Shown here one piece after another: positions 53,190-62,394 of a stretch of DNA of 64,000 nt. Below the pieces are notes generated by a model. That model was not told the DNA's origin. It did no database searches and was given only the letters and a program-made list of their open reading frames with translations. The DNA lies in contig CAMWBY010000007.1 in assembly GCA_947172645.1 (NCBI GenBank), positions 62,001 to 126,000 of the forward strand, read 5' to 3'. The DNA comes from an uncultured Lachnospiraceae bacterium (GTDB taxonomy: Bacteria > Bacillota > Clostridia > Lachnospirales > Lachnospiraceae). The position numbers and the translations under genes were made by a program. Every line of letters begins with the position of its first letter. Positions within the stretch are counted from its first letter, which is position 1.

Positions 53190-54215
53190 ATGGCTAAAGC
53201 GGTAAAAATGGCGGATATCGCCAAAATCATAGGAGTCAGCACGGTAACGGTGTCGAAGGCGCTGTCCGGGCAAAAAGGGGTCAGCGAGGAACTGCGGGAA
53301 AGGATTATAAAGCAGGCGCAGGAGATGGGATACCAGACGGTATCCGCATTGCATCCGGAGAAAATGCGCCGGAATACCGGCTACACGATAGGGGTTCTTG
53401 TGGCGGACAGGTTTTTTGGGCAGTATGAATCTTTTTACTGGAAACTGTACCAGGAGGTGGCGACCGCGGCGCTTCGCAAAGAATGCTTTACTATGCTTGA
53501 GGTGCTGCTTGGCGAGGATGAGACAGGTTTGCACATGCCAAAACTCCTCGTGGAGAAGAAGACGGACGGCATGGTAGTTATCGGGAAGCTTGAGGATGCA
53601 TATTTGGACAGGCTGATGGAATATGCGGACGTGCCTGTCTTTTTCCTGGATTTTTATGATAAGAAGGGGAAATGTGATTCGGTCGTATCCAATAGTTATT
53701 TCGGTATGTATGCCATGACGAACTACCTTTTTGACATGGGGCACCGGGATATTGCTTTCGTGGGGAATGTGCTTTTTACGGACAGCATCACAGACCGGTA
53801 TTTTGGCTATCTGAAATCCATGTATGAGCATGGGGTGAAGATGGAGGAAGAGTGGGTAATCGATGACAGGGACGCCGTCACCGGGAAGTCGGATGAAGGG
53901 TTTGAGATAAGGCTGCCAGGGAAGATGCCCACGGCGTTTGTCTGCAACAGCGATATGGCGGCAGCCATGCTGGTGCAGGCATTGGGAAAACAAGGATATA
54001 AGGTGCCGGAAGATATTTCGGTGGTGGGATATGATAATTACCAACCGCCGGGGATGTGCGATATCGGCATCACCACATACGAAGTGGATATGCGCGAGAT
54101 GGCATGGCTGACCGTAAAAAATGTTGTGCGCAAGATTTCCGGCGGGCATTACCAACAGGGCGTATCCATTGTGAATGGGAGAATCGTTTATAAAGACAGC
54201 GTGAGAAGGATTTAA
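53190..54215 (+). CDS. LacI family transcriptional regulator
   Basis: This 341-residue regulator has the LacI helix-turn-helix at the N terminus: VKMADIAKIIGVSTVTVSKALSGQKGVSEELRERI, given here in part as IAKIIGVSTVTVSKALSG (about 10-27), with the hinge helix following. A periplasmic-binding-like sugar-sensing domain fills the rest; PTAFVCNSDMAAAMLVQAL and ISVVGYDNYQPPGM are typical. The N terminus is unusual in having the extra MAKAVK. It probably represses the mannan-oligosaccharide operon that begins 260 nt downstream. Effector likely mannobiose or a related sugar (inference). Confidence 0.9.
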   Translation: MAKAVKMADIAKIIGVSTVTVSKALSGQKGVSEELRERIIKQAQEMGYQTVSALHPEKMRRNTGYTIGVLVADRFFGQYESFYWKLYQEVATAALRKECFTMLEVLLGEDETGLHMPKLLVEKKTDGMVVIGKLEDAYLDRLMEYADVPVFFLDFYDKKGKCDSVVSNSYFGMYAMTNYLFDMGHRDIAFVGNVLFTDSITDRYFGYLKSMYEHGVKMEEEWVIDDRDAVTGKSDEGFEIRLPGKMPTAFVCNSDMAAAMLVQALGKQGYKVPEDISVVGYDNYQPPGMCDIGITTYEVDMREMAWLTVKNVVRKISGGHYQQGVSIVNGRIVYKDSVRRI

Positions 54216-54356
54216 AGCAGCAAAAGGCGAACAGAAAGTACGGACGGGACGGAAATGCCAGATAGCTAAATGCATAAAAAACAACGGCTTAAATTGTGTA
54301 AATCGTAGAAAAACCGGATTTGGGTGCCGTAGAGGGTATTTCATGCTAAAAAAGTG

Positions 54357-54452
54357 TTGATTAAAAAATAAAGTAGTGTATACTTAAATTAAAGTTAAAA
54401 ATTAGCTAATAAGTTTAACTAACAACTAAAAATTAAAGTAAAAAATAGTTAA
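54357..54452 (+). promoter_or_regulatory. Promoter and operator region of the mannan-oligosaccharide operon
   Basis: TTGATT (54357-54362), 16-nt spacer, TATACT (54379-54384). Just downstream is the palindrome ATTAGCTAAT (54401-54410), then TTAACTA (54415-54421) and TAGTTAA (54446-54452) as an inverted pair. These are plausible LacI-type operators overlapping the early transcribed region. Confidence 0.55.
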
Positions 54453-54474
54453 CACGAATGGGTAAAGGATTGGC

Positions 54475-55653
54475 ATGAAGACGATAGCAGAAGAGATGAA
54501 GAATCATCTGAGCGAGTGCATCATTCCTTTTTGGAAGAAGCTGCGGGATGATGAAAATGGCGGATACTACGGTTACATGGATTATGATTTACAGGTGGAT
54601 AAGAAGGCGGTGAAGGGATGCATATTGAACAGCCGCATTACCTGGTTTTTTGCAAACGCGTATCTGACCCTGGGGGATGAATCCCTGCTTAAAGAGGCGA
54701 AACATGGTTATGAGTTCATGAAAAAGTACTGTATTGACCAGGAAAGGGGCGGCGTATACTGGTCGGTTGCATATGACGGCACGCCGGAGGACACGACGAA
54801 ACACACATACAACCAGGCGTTTTCTATTTACGCATTGTCTTCCTATTATGATGCTTCCGGGGATGGGGATGCCCTGCGGACGGCGAAGGAGCTTTTCCAT
54901 ATCATCGAAGAGCGGTGTATGGACGAGGTTGGTTACAAGGAAGCTTTTGACAGGGATTTTTGTGAAATTGAAAACGACAAGCTGTCGGAGAACGGCGTGA
55001 TTGCCCAGAAGACGATGAATACATTGCTTCACGTGTTCGAGGCGTATACCGAATTATACCGTGTAAGCGGCGACGGGGAAGTGAGAAGGCGTCTGGAATG
55101 GATACTGGATACCATTGCGGATAAGATTTATAATCCCGCGCTGCACAGGCAGGAAGTATTTTTTGACAGTAAGATGCGCTCGATTCTTGACCTGCATTCT
55201 TACGGGCATGATATTGAGACGGCATGGCTTATACGCAGGGGAACCGATGTGTTGGGAGAGAAGGCATATGAGGACAAGATGCTTCCGATTATACTTGACT
55301 TAACCGGTCAAGTATATAAGACGGCTTTTGACGGACATTCTTTTGCCAATGAATGCGAGAAGGGCGTGGTGGATGAAACCAGAGTCTGGTGGGTACAGGC
55401 GGAGGCGGTCGTGGGATTTCTGAACGCTTACCAACTTGCGCCGGAACATACGGAGTATCTGGAGGCAGCCAGGGAAGAATGGAATTATATCAAGGAACGC
55501 TTGATTGACAGGCGGGGAGGTTCCGAATGGTTCTGGGATGTGGATAAGGATGGGGAACCGGTGAGCCGCAAGCCAATCGTGGAACCATGGAAATGCCCTT
55601 ATCATAACGGCAGGATGTGCATGGAAGTCATCAGGAGGGCAGCCGGGAAGTAA
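54475..55653 (+). CDS. Cellobiose 2-epimerase (AGE family)
   Basis: This 392-residue cytoplasmic enzyme belongs to the N-acylglucosamine 2-epimerase family, cellobiose 2-epimerase branch. The start ([22 protein letters not shown]) is very like the Ruminococcus albus enzyme. Conserved barrel residues include [11 protein letters not shown] (about 50-60), the [12 protein letters not shown] histidine (about 243-254), [16 protein letters not shown] (about 304-319) and [11 protein letters not shown] (about 375-385). With the two GH130 genes behind it, its job is probably to turn mannobiose into mannosyl-glucose. The reducing-end epimerisation is known for the family. Confidence 0.9.
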   Translation: MKTIAEEMKNHLSECIIPFWKKLRDDENGGYYGYMDYDLQVDKKAVKGCILNSRITWFFANAYLTLGDESLLKEAKHGYEFMKKYCIDQERGGVYWSVAYDGTPEDTTKHTYNQAFSIYALSSYYDASGDGDALRTAKELFHIIEERCMDEVGYKEAFDRDFCEIENDKLSENGVIAQKTMNTLLHVFEAYTELYRVSGDGEVRRRLEWILDTIADKIYNPALHRQEVFFDSKMRSILDLHSYGHDIETAWLIRRGTDVLGEKAYEDKMLPIILDLTGQVYKTAFDGHSFANECEKGVVDETRVWWVQAEAVVGFLNAYQLAPEHTEYLEAAREEWNYIKERLIDRRGGSEWFWDVDKDGEPVSRKPIVEPWKCPYHNGRMCMEVIRRAAGK

Positions 55654-55681
55654 ACATTTTTACAAAATAGGGAGGGAAAAT

Positions 55682-56854
55682 ATGTTACACGCAAACTACT
55701 ATGTGGAGTTGGAAAAGTATAACAGGCTAATCGGCAGGAAAAATGTAAAATCAGGGATTTACAACGGAATCTATGACAGATATGAGTATCCGGTGCTGAC
55801 GAGGGAGCATATCCCGCTTGCCTGGAAATATGATTTAAACCCGGAGACCAATCCTTATTTTATGGAGCGGCTGGGCGTCAATGCGGTGATGAATTCGGGC
55901 GCCATCGAGCTTGACGGCAAGTTTTATCTGATTGCGCGCATCGAGGGCAACGACCGGAAGTCCTTCTTTGGCGTAGCGGAGAGTGACAACGGTATCGATG
56001 GTTTCCGATTCTGGGATTATCCGATTCTTCTGCCGGATACCTGCCCGGAAGAGACGAATGTGTATGACATGCGGCTGACAAAACATGAAGACGGCTATAT
56101 TTACGGCGTTTTCTGTTCTGAGAGCAAGGATAAGACGGTGAATGATTTATCTGCGGCGGTTGCGGCGGCAGGTATTGTGCGGACGAAGGATTTAAAGAAC
56201 TGGGAGCGGTTGGATAATCTGAAGACGCTGCGTTCCCCGCAGCAGAGAAATGTGGTGCTCCATCCGGAATTTGTGAACGGCAAGTATGCTTTCTATACAA
56301 GGCCGATGGACGACTTCATCGAGACAGGCTCCGGCGGCGGTATCGGTTTCGGGCTGTGCGATGACATTACCCATGCGGTGGTGGATGAAGAGAAAATGAC
56401 TTCTCTGCGCAAATACCACACCATCACCGAGTCGAAGAACGGAGCGGGCGCGGTGCCTATCAAGACAGATAAGGGCTGGATACACATTGCCCACGGCGTC
56501 AGGAACACTGCGGCAGGGCTGCGGTATGTAATTTATGCTTTTGCGACAGATTTAAACGACCCTTCCAAGGTAATCGCGGAGCCTTCCGGTATGCTTATCG
56601 GGCCCCGTGAGGGAGAGCGGGTCGGCGATGTGTCCAACGTGGTGTTCACAAACGGCGCGATTGCCAGGGACAATGGGGAAGTGTATATTTATTATGCTTC
56701 CAGTGACACGAGGATGCATGTGGCAACCACCACTGTCGATAAGCTGACTGACTATGTGTTCAACACGCCTTCCGATCCGCTGCGTTCCGTGGAGTGTGTG
56801 GCACAGAGGTGCGAACTGATTAAGAAGAACTTGGATTTTTTGGCGAAGCAGTAA
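55682..56854 (+). CDS. GH130 4-O-beta-D-mannosyl-D-glucose phosphorylase
   Basis: This 390-residue five-bladed propeller enzyme (GH130 subfamily 1 type) splits mannosyl-glucose with phosphate into mannose 1-phosphate and glucose. The length and N-terminal extension, and [19 protein letters not shown] (about 121-139) carrying the general-acid Asp, fit R. albus RaMP1. Phosphate-binding Arg and His residues are expected in [13 protein letters not shown] (about 183-195) and [18 protein letters not shown]. No signal peptide is present, so it works inside the cell on imported sugars. AGGGAGG precedes the ATG; the epimerase gene ends 28 nt upstream. Confidence 0.9.
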   Translation: MLHANYYVELEKYNRLIGRKNVKSGIYNGIYDRYEYPVLTREHIPLAWKYDLNPETNPYFMERLGVNAVMNSGAIELDGKFYLIARIEGNDRKSFFGVAESDNGIDGFRFWDYPILLPDTCPEETNVYDMRLTKHEDGYIYGVFCSESKDKTVNDLSAAVAAAGIVRTKDLKNWERLDNLKTLRSPQQRNVVLHPEFVNGKYAFYTRPMDDFIETGSGGGIGFGLCDDITHAVVDEEKMTSLRKYHTITESKNGAGAVPIKTDKGWIHIAHGVRNTAAGLRYVIYAFATDLNDPSKVIAEPSGMLIGPREGERVGDVSNVVFTNGAIARDNGEVYIYYASSDTRMHVATTTVDKLTDYVFNTPSDPLRSVECVAQRCELIKKNLDFLAKQ

Positions 56855-56880
56855 TCGAAGCATAAGAATGGGAGATTGAA

Positions 56881-57903
56881 ATGAATAAAGTGAAAATGAT
56901 TAGCCCGGCGGTAAAGAACGTGCCGTGGCAGGAGAAACCGGAAGGATTAAAGGGTGCGCCAATCTGGAGATACAGTGAGAATCCTATCATTGGCAGAAAC
57001 CCGGTAGAAGGCGTTGCAAGAATTTTTAACAGTGCGGTTATGCCCTATGGAGACGCGTTTATCGGCGTGTTCAGGGGTGAACAGACAAACGGCATACCGT
57101 ACATTTACCTGGGGCACAGCAAAGATGCCATCCATTGGGTGTTTGAACCGGAGAAAATTCCTTTTAAGGATGAAGAGGGCAATGATTTCATGCCCGTATA
57201 CGCTTATGACCCACGGCTTGTCAAGGTGGAGGACATCTACTATATTATATGGTGCCAGGATTTCTACGGCGCATCCATCGGCATGGCGAAGACTACAGAC
57301 TTTAAGACATTTACGAGGATTGAGAACCCCTTTATTCCTTTTAACAGGAATGCGGTGCTGTTTCCGCGAAAGATTAACGGCAAGTTTATGCTCTTAAGCC
57401 GCCCTTCGGATTCGGGGCATACGCCTTTTGGCGATATCTTCCTGAGTGAAAGCCCGGATATGGTATATTGGGGCAGGCACAGGCATGTTATGGGAAAAAG
57501 CTCTGAGTGGTGGGAGTCTGTCAAGGTTGGCGGTGGCGCTGCGCCTATCGAGACGAGTGAAGGCTGGCTGCTGTTCTACCACGGCGTGAGCGGAACATGC
57601 AACGGGTTTGTGTATTCCATTGGCGGGGCGATTCTGGATATCGATAATCCGTCCAAGGTGCTCTACAGGTGTGAGAATTTCCTCCTGACGCCGGAGGAGT
57701 GGTATGAGGAACGTGGGTTTGTGCCCAATGTCTGCTTCCCCTGCGCCACCATCCATGACTCTGAGAGCGGTAAGATTGCTCTTTATTATGGGTGCGCGGA
57801 CAGTTATGTGGGACTGGCGTTCACACAGCTTGACGAAATCGTAGATTATATCAAGACTCACAGCCATGTGACCGAGTCGGATACGGAGCTTGGCGTGAGA
57901 TAG
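56881..57903 (+). CDS. GH130 beta-1,4-mannooligosaccharide phosphorylase
   Basis: This 340-residue GH130 subfamily 2 type enzyme phosphorolyses beta-1,4-mannooligosaccharides from the non-reducing end. VYAYDPRLVKVEDIYYIIWCQ (in part YDPRLVKVED, about 103-112) has the general-acid Asp, and NRNAVLFPRKINGKF, then SRPSDSGHTPFGDIF, match the RaMP2 pattern. It ends with GCADSYVGLAFTQLDEIVDY. With the epimerase and the first GH130 enzyme it forms a complete cytoplasmic mannan-oligosaccharide pathway; transport and mannanase genes are not in the window. Confidence 0.9.
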   Translation: MNKVKMISPAVKNVPWQEKPEGLKGAPIWRYSENPIIGRNPVEGVARIFNSAVMPYGDAFIGVFRGEQTNGIPYIYLGHSKDAIHWVFEPEKIPFKDEEGNDFMPVYAYDPRLVKVEDIYYIIWCQDFYGASIGMAKTTDFKTFTRIENPFIPFNRNAVLFPRKINGKFMLLSRPSDSGHTPFGDIFLSESPDMVYWGRHRHVMGKSSEWWESVKVGGGAAPIETSEGWLLFYHGVSGTCNGFVYSIGGAILDIDNPSKVLYRCENFLLTPEEWYEERGFVPNVCFPCATIHDSESGKIALYYGCADSYVGLAFTQLDEIVDYIKTHSHVTESDTELGVR

Positions 57904-58057
57904 TACGACGAATACTCGTTGCATCAGTACGAAACCTCTTGTCGTGCCAGACGAGAAATGGTACAATAACAACAGATAGATACGTTGTGTTACATGTGAA
58001 TCAGTTCTAGGGTACGGTACGACAAGCTGTCGGGCAGACAGGAAGAGGGAGAGTTCA

Positions 58058-58375
58058 ATGGAAAAGAAAGAAATGGAAACGAAGAACGAAGTTACGCTCG
58101 AGAAGGAAGCGGGAATGGAAGTCCAGGAGAGTGTGAAGGAGGAAACTCCTGAAAAGGAAGCGCCAAAGAAGGATGTTGTGACGGAAGTAATGCTACAGTA
58201 TCGCGAGTATGAGGCGAACCTTGGTACAGTGGCTGAGAGAGTCAAGGCTCATTACATAGCCAAGGGCAATACGGAAGAGTCCATTGAGAGCGTGCAGATT
58301 TATATTAAGCCGGAGGACTTTACCGCATACTATGTAATCAATGACGGCATTGTCGGCAAGGTGAATTTATTCTGA
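58058..58375 (+). CDS. DUF6465 family protein
   Basis: This 105-residue protein has a highly charged Glu/Lys-rich N-terminal half (1-43) and a compact C-terminal domain with VMLQYREYEANLGTVAERVKAHYIAKG and IYIKPEDFTAYYVINDGIVGKVNLF (given in part as IKPEDFTAYYVIN, about 83-95). That domain is the DUF6465 pattern common in Lachnospiraceae; its function is unknown. GAGGGAGAG precedes the ATG. It appears to be transcribed alone and ends at a large hairpin. Confidence 0.7.
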   Translation: MEKKEMETKNEVTLEKEAGMEVQESVKEETPEKEAPKKDVVTEVMLQYREYEANLGTVAERVKAHYIAKGNTEESIESVQIYIKPEDFTAYYVINDGIVGKVNLF

Positions 58376-58427
58376 GTATTTTAGTACAACGAATCATTAC
58401 TTAATATTTTTTGTACTAGTCAGGGAC

Positions 58428-58478
58428 TGGGCCAATGGGCAGGCGGGAATTTCCCACCGCTTATTGGCTCGGTTTTTT
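58428..58478. terminator. Bidirectional terminator
   Basis: A long imperfect stem from GGGCCAAT (58429-58436) to ATTGGCTC (58463-58470), with GGGAA/TTCCC at the apex, is followed by six T on the plus strand. The stop codon of the EamA gene on the minus strand lies inside its 3' arm. Confidence 0.85.
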
Positions 58479-59372
58479 GTGGCGTTTATTATTCAACAGT
58501 ACAATGGCTGACAGGATACACAGCACGCCAAGGACAGACATCAATGTCATGTATTCATGGAAGAGGGCGATACCGATTAGTGTGGCGACCATCGGTTCGA
58601 CGGTTGCCAGGATGGCGGCGCGGCTTGCTTCCACTTGTTCCAACCCCAGTGTATACAGTAAAAAGGGAATGACTGCTGTGACTAATCCGGTCAATAAAAT
58701 AAAGAGAAGTAGAAACGGTTTGTGCTCGCAAACCGTTATTTTATGCCATAAATCAGGCAGAGAACATACAAAGAAAGAACCTGTGGCAGCAGTTATAAAA
58801 GTATAGGCAGTGACCGTATAAGTCGAATATCTGCGTAGGGCGATGGTGCCAAGGATGCTGTACAACCCGTAGCCGAGCCCGGAACCGAGTCCGATGAGAA
58901 TGCCGGCCGTATTGATAGAAGTCTCTCCTGTGCCGATACCCGAGACGAGAATACAGCCCAGGAAAGAAGCGGCGAGGGCGAGAAGTTTGGTTCCTGTCAT
59001 TTTTTCATGGAAGAACAGTGTGGACAGGAGCATGACCCAGATGGGGGAGGTGTAGAGCAAAATTGCCGCAACCGACAGCGACATCATACGGATTGCCGTA
59101 AAATAGCAAGTCGTAAAAAATAAGATACTGCCCAGCCCGAGCCCCAGAAAAAGAGGGATGTCTTTACGGGCAATCCGGAAACCTTGTGGATTTTTGATAA
59201 ACAATATTATCCCAAAGGATATGGCCGCCACAGTCAGGCGGACGCAGACAATCTGGATGGAACTAAATCCGGCCAAAGAGGTCAGCCCACGGACGAAGAC
59301 GCCCATGCTGCCCCAGAAGACGCCTGCCAATATAATAAGAAGACTTCCGCTTTGCTTTGGATTTTTATTCAT
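58461..59372 (-). CDS. EamA family (DMT superfamily) transporter
   Basis: This 303-residue membrane protein has ten predicted helices in two EamA repeats. The first repeat starts SGSLLIILAGVFWGSMGVFVRG and the second ILIGLGSGLGYGLYSILG (about 155-172). LEQVEASRAAILATVEPMVATLIG (in part, about 253-268) is the usual end of the second repeat. Members export amino acids, nucleosides or other metabolites; the substrate is unknown. AAGAAGG precedes the ATG. It runs convergent to the DUF6465 gene. Confidence 0.9.
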   Translation of the reverse strand: MNKNPKQSGSLLIILAGVFWGSMGVFVRGLTSLAGFSSIQIVCVRLTVAAISFGIILFIKNPQGFRIARKDIPLFLGLGLGSILFFTTCYFTAIRMMSLSVAAILLYTSPIWVMLLSTLFFHEKMTGTKLLALAASFLGCILVSGIGTGETSINTAGILIGLGSGLGYGLYSILGTIALRRYSTYTVTAYTFITAATGSFFVCSLPDLWHKITVCEHKPFLLLFILLTGLVTAVIPFLLYTLGLEQVEASRAAILATVEPMVATLIGIALFHEYMTLMSVLGVLCILSAIVLLNNKRHKKPSQ

Positions 59373-59611
59373 GGTGTTAACCTTCTTTCTTTTTCGGATG
59401 TGGGAGGATATGCAGTATATCTTTTGGCAGTCGTCGCATATAGGGAAATTATCCTGTGCGATGAGGCTGACGGTTGAAGAAAATCTTCCGTGCAGTCCGT
59501 TCTATATTATAAGAGCAATCGCTTAGGCAGGTATGCCGCTACATATTATAGCACTGGACGGGGCAGGTTGGAAGGAGAATGTGTGAATACAAATTTTATA
59601 AAAATATAGGT

Positions 59612-59675
59612 TGACAAATAATATTATATGACATATAGTATTAACAGAAACAATATTATACGAGATATAATATTA
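59612..59675 (+). promoter_or_regulatory. Promoter and PadR-type operator
   Basis: TTGACA (59612-59617), 17-nt spacer, TATAGT (59635-59640). Directly downstream AATATTATA (59653-59661) and TATAATATT (59667-59675) form a perfect inverted repeat over the transcription start, a likely operator for the PadR protein. The remaining gap 59373-59611 shows no other feature I can support. Confidence 0.7.
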
Positions 59676-59778
59676 TAGGTTAAGCTAATATTATAGTCTT
59701 CGATATATTATGGGGATATTTAAACAGGAATGGATGATTCTTATGATGTATGTAAAAAGCAGGAAAGGAGTCTATCGC

Positions 59779-60105
59779 ATGGTTTTTAACACAGGTGCGG
59801 CATTGTTGGATGCAATCGTACTGGCTGTGGTGTCCAGCGAGACGGAAGGGACATATGGCTATAAGATTACTCAGGAAGTGCGTATGGTCATAGAAATCTC
59901 GGAGTCTACACTGTACCCGGTGCTCAGGAGGCTGCAGAAGGATGAATGCCTGGAGGTCTACGATATGGAATGCGCGGGCAGGAACAGGCGCTATTATAAG
60001 GTGACGGAGAAGGGAAGAGCCCAGCTTAATCTGTATATCAGTGAGTGGTATCGGTATTCCGCCAAGTTAAACAGTATCTTTGAGGGAGGATTGAAGCATG
60101 AATAG
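59779..60105 (+). CDS. PadR family transcriptional regulator
   Basis: This 108-residue winged-helix repressor has the PadR pattern: LLDAIVLAVVSSETEGTYGYKI, then EISESTLYPVLRRLQKDECLEVYD and GRNRRYYKVTEKGRAQL (about 68-84). The ATG at 59779 follows AAGGAG; an upstream start in the same frame adds 23 atypical residues. It heads an operon with DUF1700, DUF4097 and PspC genes and overlaps the DUF1700 gene by 8 nt. It probably represses its own operon through the inverted repeat at 59653-59675. Confidence 0.9.
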   Translation: MVFNTGAALLDAIVLAVVSSETEGTYGYKITQEVRMVIEISESTLYPVLRRLQKDECLEVYDMECAGRNRRYYKVTEKGRAQLNLYISEWYRYSAKLNSIFEGGLKHE

Positions 60106-61072
60106 AGCAGAATTTATGAGGCGTCTGACAGAGCTTCTTGGCGATGTGCCACCGACGGAGCGGGAGGAAGCTATCCAATACTATAGTGACTACTTCGACG
60201 ATGCAGGCGCAGAGAATGAGAGCGGCGTTATCGCCTCGCTTGGCACGCCGGAGGAATTGGCCAGGACGATAAAAGCCGGGTTGAGTGACGGAGGAAACGG
60301 AGGGGAATTTACAGAATCCGGTTTCAGCGGGTATACGCAGGCACACAAAGATGAAGTAATGCGTGCGGCGGATATATCGGGAACACAGGGTAATGCGGGA
60401 ACAGGAGCAGGCCAGCCGAATAGCGGAGGATGGACAGCCGCAGGCCAGACAGGCATGGACCAAGGGAGTCAGTTTGGCAAAGAGGCGAGTAGCTCGGGCG
60501 GTGCAGGGAACAGCGGCGGCGCGCAGTCCGGCAATGCTTATTATGAAAACGATTATTACCGGCGCACAGGAGGCGACGGCGTCTACGGAGGCAGGGAAGA
60601 TACGAGAAGATATAATAATCCTTACGGGCAGGACAGCGCAGGCGGCGCATCCGGAGCGGGTACATCTTATCAAGGACAGGGACAGAAACAAGGTATGTCG
60701 GGCGGTACGATTGCCGTGATAGTGATTCTGGCGGTATTGACCAGTCCGGTCTGGATTGGGCTTTTGGGCGGTCTTGTCGGTTTGGCAGGCGGGATTCTGG
60801 CGGCAGTGTTATGCATTTTTCTGGCATTTCTGATTGTGGGTGCGGCGCTTTTGGTCGCTGCGGTAGTGCTTCTTGTTGTAGGCATTTCGGCGATGTTCTC
60901 CACACCTTTGGGAGGGCTTTGTATAGTTGGCACCGCGCTTATTTCGTTTGCAGCCGGTTTGGTCTTCATATGGCTGATGGTGTTGATGGCAGGCATGGCA
61001 ATTCCGGCACTGGTGAGAGGAATTGTTTCTCTGTGCCAGAGAATATTTCATAGAGGAGGTGTAAGAGCATGA
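60098..61072 (+). CDS. DUF1700 (HAAS-like) membrane protein
   Basis: This 324-residue protein starts with the DUF1700 cytoplasmic helical domain: MNRAEFMRRLTELLGDVPPTER, then IQYYSDYFDDAG and IASLGTPEELARTIKAG (about 45-61). A Gly/Ser/Asn/Gln-rich low-complexity stretch follows (about 66-198), and then several close membrane helices (about 200-310). Such proteins accompany PadR and DUF4097 genes in Firmicutes and are thought to belong to envelope stress responses. The low-complexity insert is unusually long. Confidence 0.8.
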   Translation: MNRAEFMRRLTELLGDVPPTEREEAIQYYSDYFDDAGAENESGVIASLGTPEELARTIKAGLSDGGNGGEFTESGFSGYTQAHKDEVMRAADISGTQGNAGTGAGQPNSGGWTAAGQTGMDQGSQFGKEASSSGGAGNSGGAQSGNAYYENDYYRRTGGDGVYGGREDTRRYNNPYGQDSAGGASGAGTSYQGQGQKQGMSGGTIAVIVILAVLTSPVWIGLLGGLVGLAGGILAAVLCIFLAFLIVGAALLVAAVVLLVVGISAMFSTPLGGLCIVGTALISFAAGLVFIWLMVLMAGMAIPALVRGIVSLCQRIFHRGGVRA

Positions 61073-62118
61073 GCACAGGCATGAAAAAATTTACGAAAGG
61101 CTGTCTTCTTACGGCGCTTGCTATCTTTATAGTCGGCGTTGTCATATGCAGCGTGGGCGCGCTGTTGGGGGGATTCAGACAGTTGGAAGCTTTGAATATC
61201 AGGGGGATTACCGGCATTCCTTTCCGCTATCACAATGGCGTTGACGGAATCTGTTATGGTTTTGATTGGGATGACGACTGGGAGGATGATGTGGAATGGG
61301 CGAAATATGAGGACTGGAACCGGCTTGACGGTACAGGCGGCGGGACGCAGTTAAACCTCACGGCGGATACGCTGCGTAAGCTGTATATTAATGCGGGGGC
61401 ATGCGAGCTGTTTGTCAAAGAATCACAGAATGACCACGTATGGATTGAAATCAACGGTGAAGACGACAATTTCCGTTACCATGAAGAGGGTGGCGATACG
61501 CTGCGGATAGTGCGCAGGCCGGATTGGGTTTTCTGGAACTGGACGAGGAATCAGGTGGATGCGGTGACGAAAGTATATCTTTATCTGCCAAAGGATGCTT
61601 ACCTGGATTATATAGAGGTTAATTTTGGGGCGGGCAATTTAAGCTCCATAGAACTGAAGGCGCGTGAGGCGGATGTGGAAGTGGGCGCAGGCGTCTGTGC
61701 ATTCGATGGGCTGACAGTGACGGACAGCGTAGACGTCAGCGTAGGCGCAGGACAGGTCAGCGTGGGCAAAATGGACGTCAATGAGATAGACGTAGAAGCC
61801 GGCGTGGGGCAGATTTATATAGAGAACGGAAGAGTCGGCGACAGTGCGGATATTATGGTCGGCGTGGGAGAGGTAGAGTTTGGCGGCGTCGTCAGTGGCA
61901 ATCTGGATTTGGAGTGTGACTTGGGCAATATCACTATGAGACTGGAAGACAGGGAAGAAGACCATAATTACAAAATAGAATGTTCCATGGGCAATGTAAG
62001 AGTCGGAAACAGTACTTATACGTCCCTGGGGGAGGAAAAGGAAATTTATCATGGCAGCGACAGCACCTTTGATATTGAGTGCTCCCTGGGTAATGTGAAG
62101 GTTACTTTTGCACAGTAA
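61069..62118 (+). CDS. DUF4097 family beta-strand repeat protein
   Basis: This 349-residue protein has a membrane segment at about 11-33 followed by an acidic region, then a DUF4097-type adhesin-like beta-helix. Repeated turns with the pattern DVEVGAGVCAF, DVSVGAGQVSVG, DVEAGVGQIYIENG and DIMVGVGEVEFGG (about 202-285) show it clearly. CSMGNVRVG and CSLGNVKVTF close it. It overlaps the DUF1700 gene by 4 nt (ATGA). These proteins are found with PspC and may act at the cell surface or as a scaffold in envelope stress. Confidence 0.82.
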   Translation: MSTGMKKFTKGCLLTALAIFIVGVVICSVGALLGGFRQLEALNIRGITGIPFRYHNGVDGICYGFDWDDDWEDDVEWAKYEDWNRLDGTGGGTQLNLTADTLRKLYINAGACELFVKESQNDHVWIEINGEDDNFRYHEEGGDTLRIVRRPDWVFWNWTRNQVDAVTKVYLYLPKDAYLDYIEVNFGAGNLSSIELKAREADVEVGAGVCAFDGLTVTDSVDVSVGAGQVSVGKMDVNEIDVEAGVGQIYIENGRVGDSADIMVGVGEVEFGGVVSGNLDLECDLGNITMRLEDREEDHNYKIECSMGNVRVGNSTYTSLGEEKEIYHGSDSTFDIECSLGNVKVTFAQ

Positions 62119-62129
62119 AGGAGGAGAAA

Positions 62130-62339
62130 ATGGGAAACGATTATAGAAAACTGGTACGTTCCAAGACAAACAGGACAATATGCGGCGTGTGCGGAGGTAT
62201 CGGGGAATACATGAATGTGGACCCTACGCTGATACGGCTTTTGTGGGTGTTCTGTTCCATGGCGAGCTGCGGCACAGGGCTGCTTGTCTACATCGTGGCG
62301 GCGCTGATTGTGCCGGAGGACAACGGCGTTATGGGATAA
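62130..62339 (+). CDS. PspC domain protein
   Basis: This 69-residue protein is a minimal phage-shock protein C. It has the KLVRSKTNRTICGVCGGIGEYM motif region (in part, RTICGVCGGIGEYMNVDPTLIRL is split at about 14-36) and one transmembrane helix (about 37-60) ending LIVPED. PspC proteins sense or transmit envelope stress. AAAGGAGG precedes the ATG. It is the last gene of the PadR operon. Confidence 0.92.
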   Translation: MGNDYRKLVRSKTNRTICGVCGGIGEYMNVDPTLIRLLWVFCSMASCGTGLLVYIVAALIVPEDNGVMG

Positions 62340-62352
62340 ATGGAGAAATAGT

Positions 62353-62394
62353 AAGCGGCCCGGAAGGAATTTTCCTCCAGGCCGCTTCGTTTTA
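62353..62394. terminator. Bidirectional terminator between pspC and ECF S component
   Basis: AAGCGGCC (62353-62360) pairs with GGCCGCTT (62380-62387) with a further GGAAGGAA/TTTCCTCC inner stem; both outer flanks are T- or A-rich. Confidence 0.88.

Noticed and set aside
53163..54344. Long open frame of 393 codons antisense to the LacI-type gene
   Set aside because: It has no ribosome binding site, its protein is rich in His, Pro and Arg as expected of an antisense shadow, and the plus-strand gene is clear.
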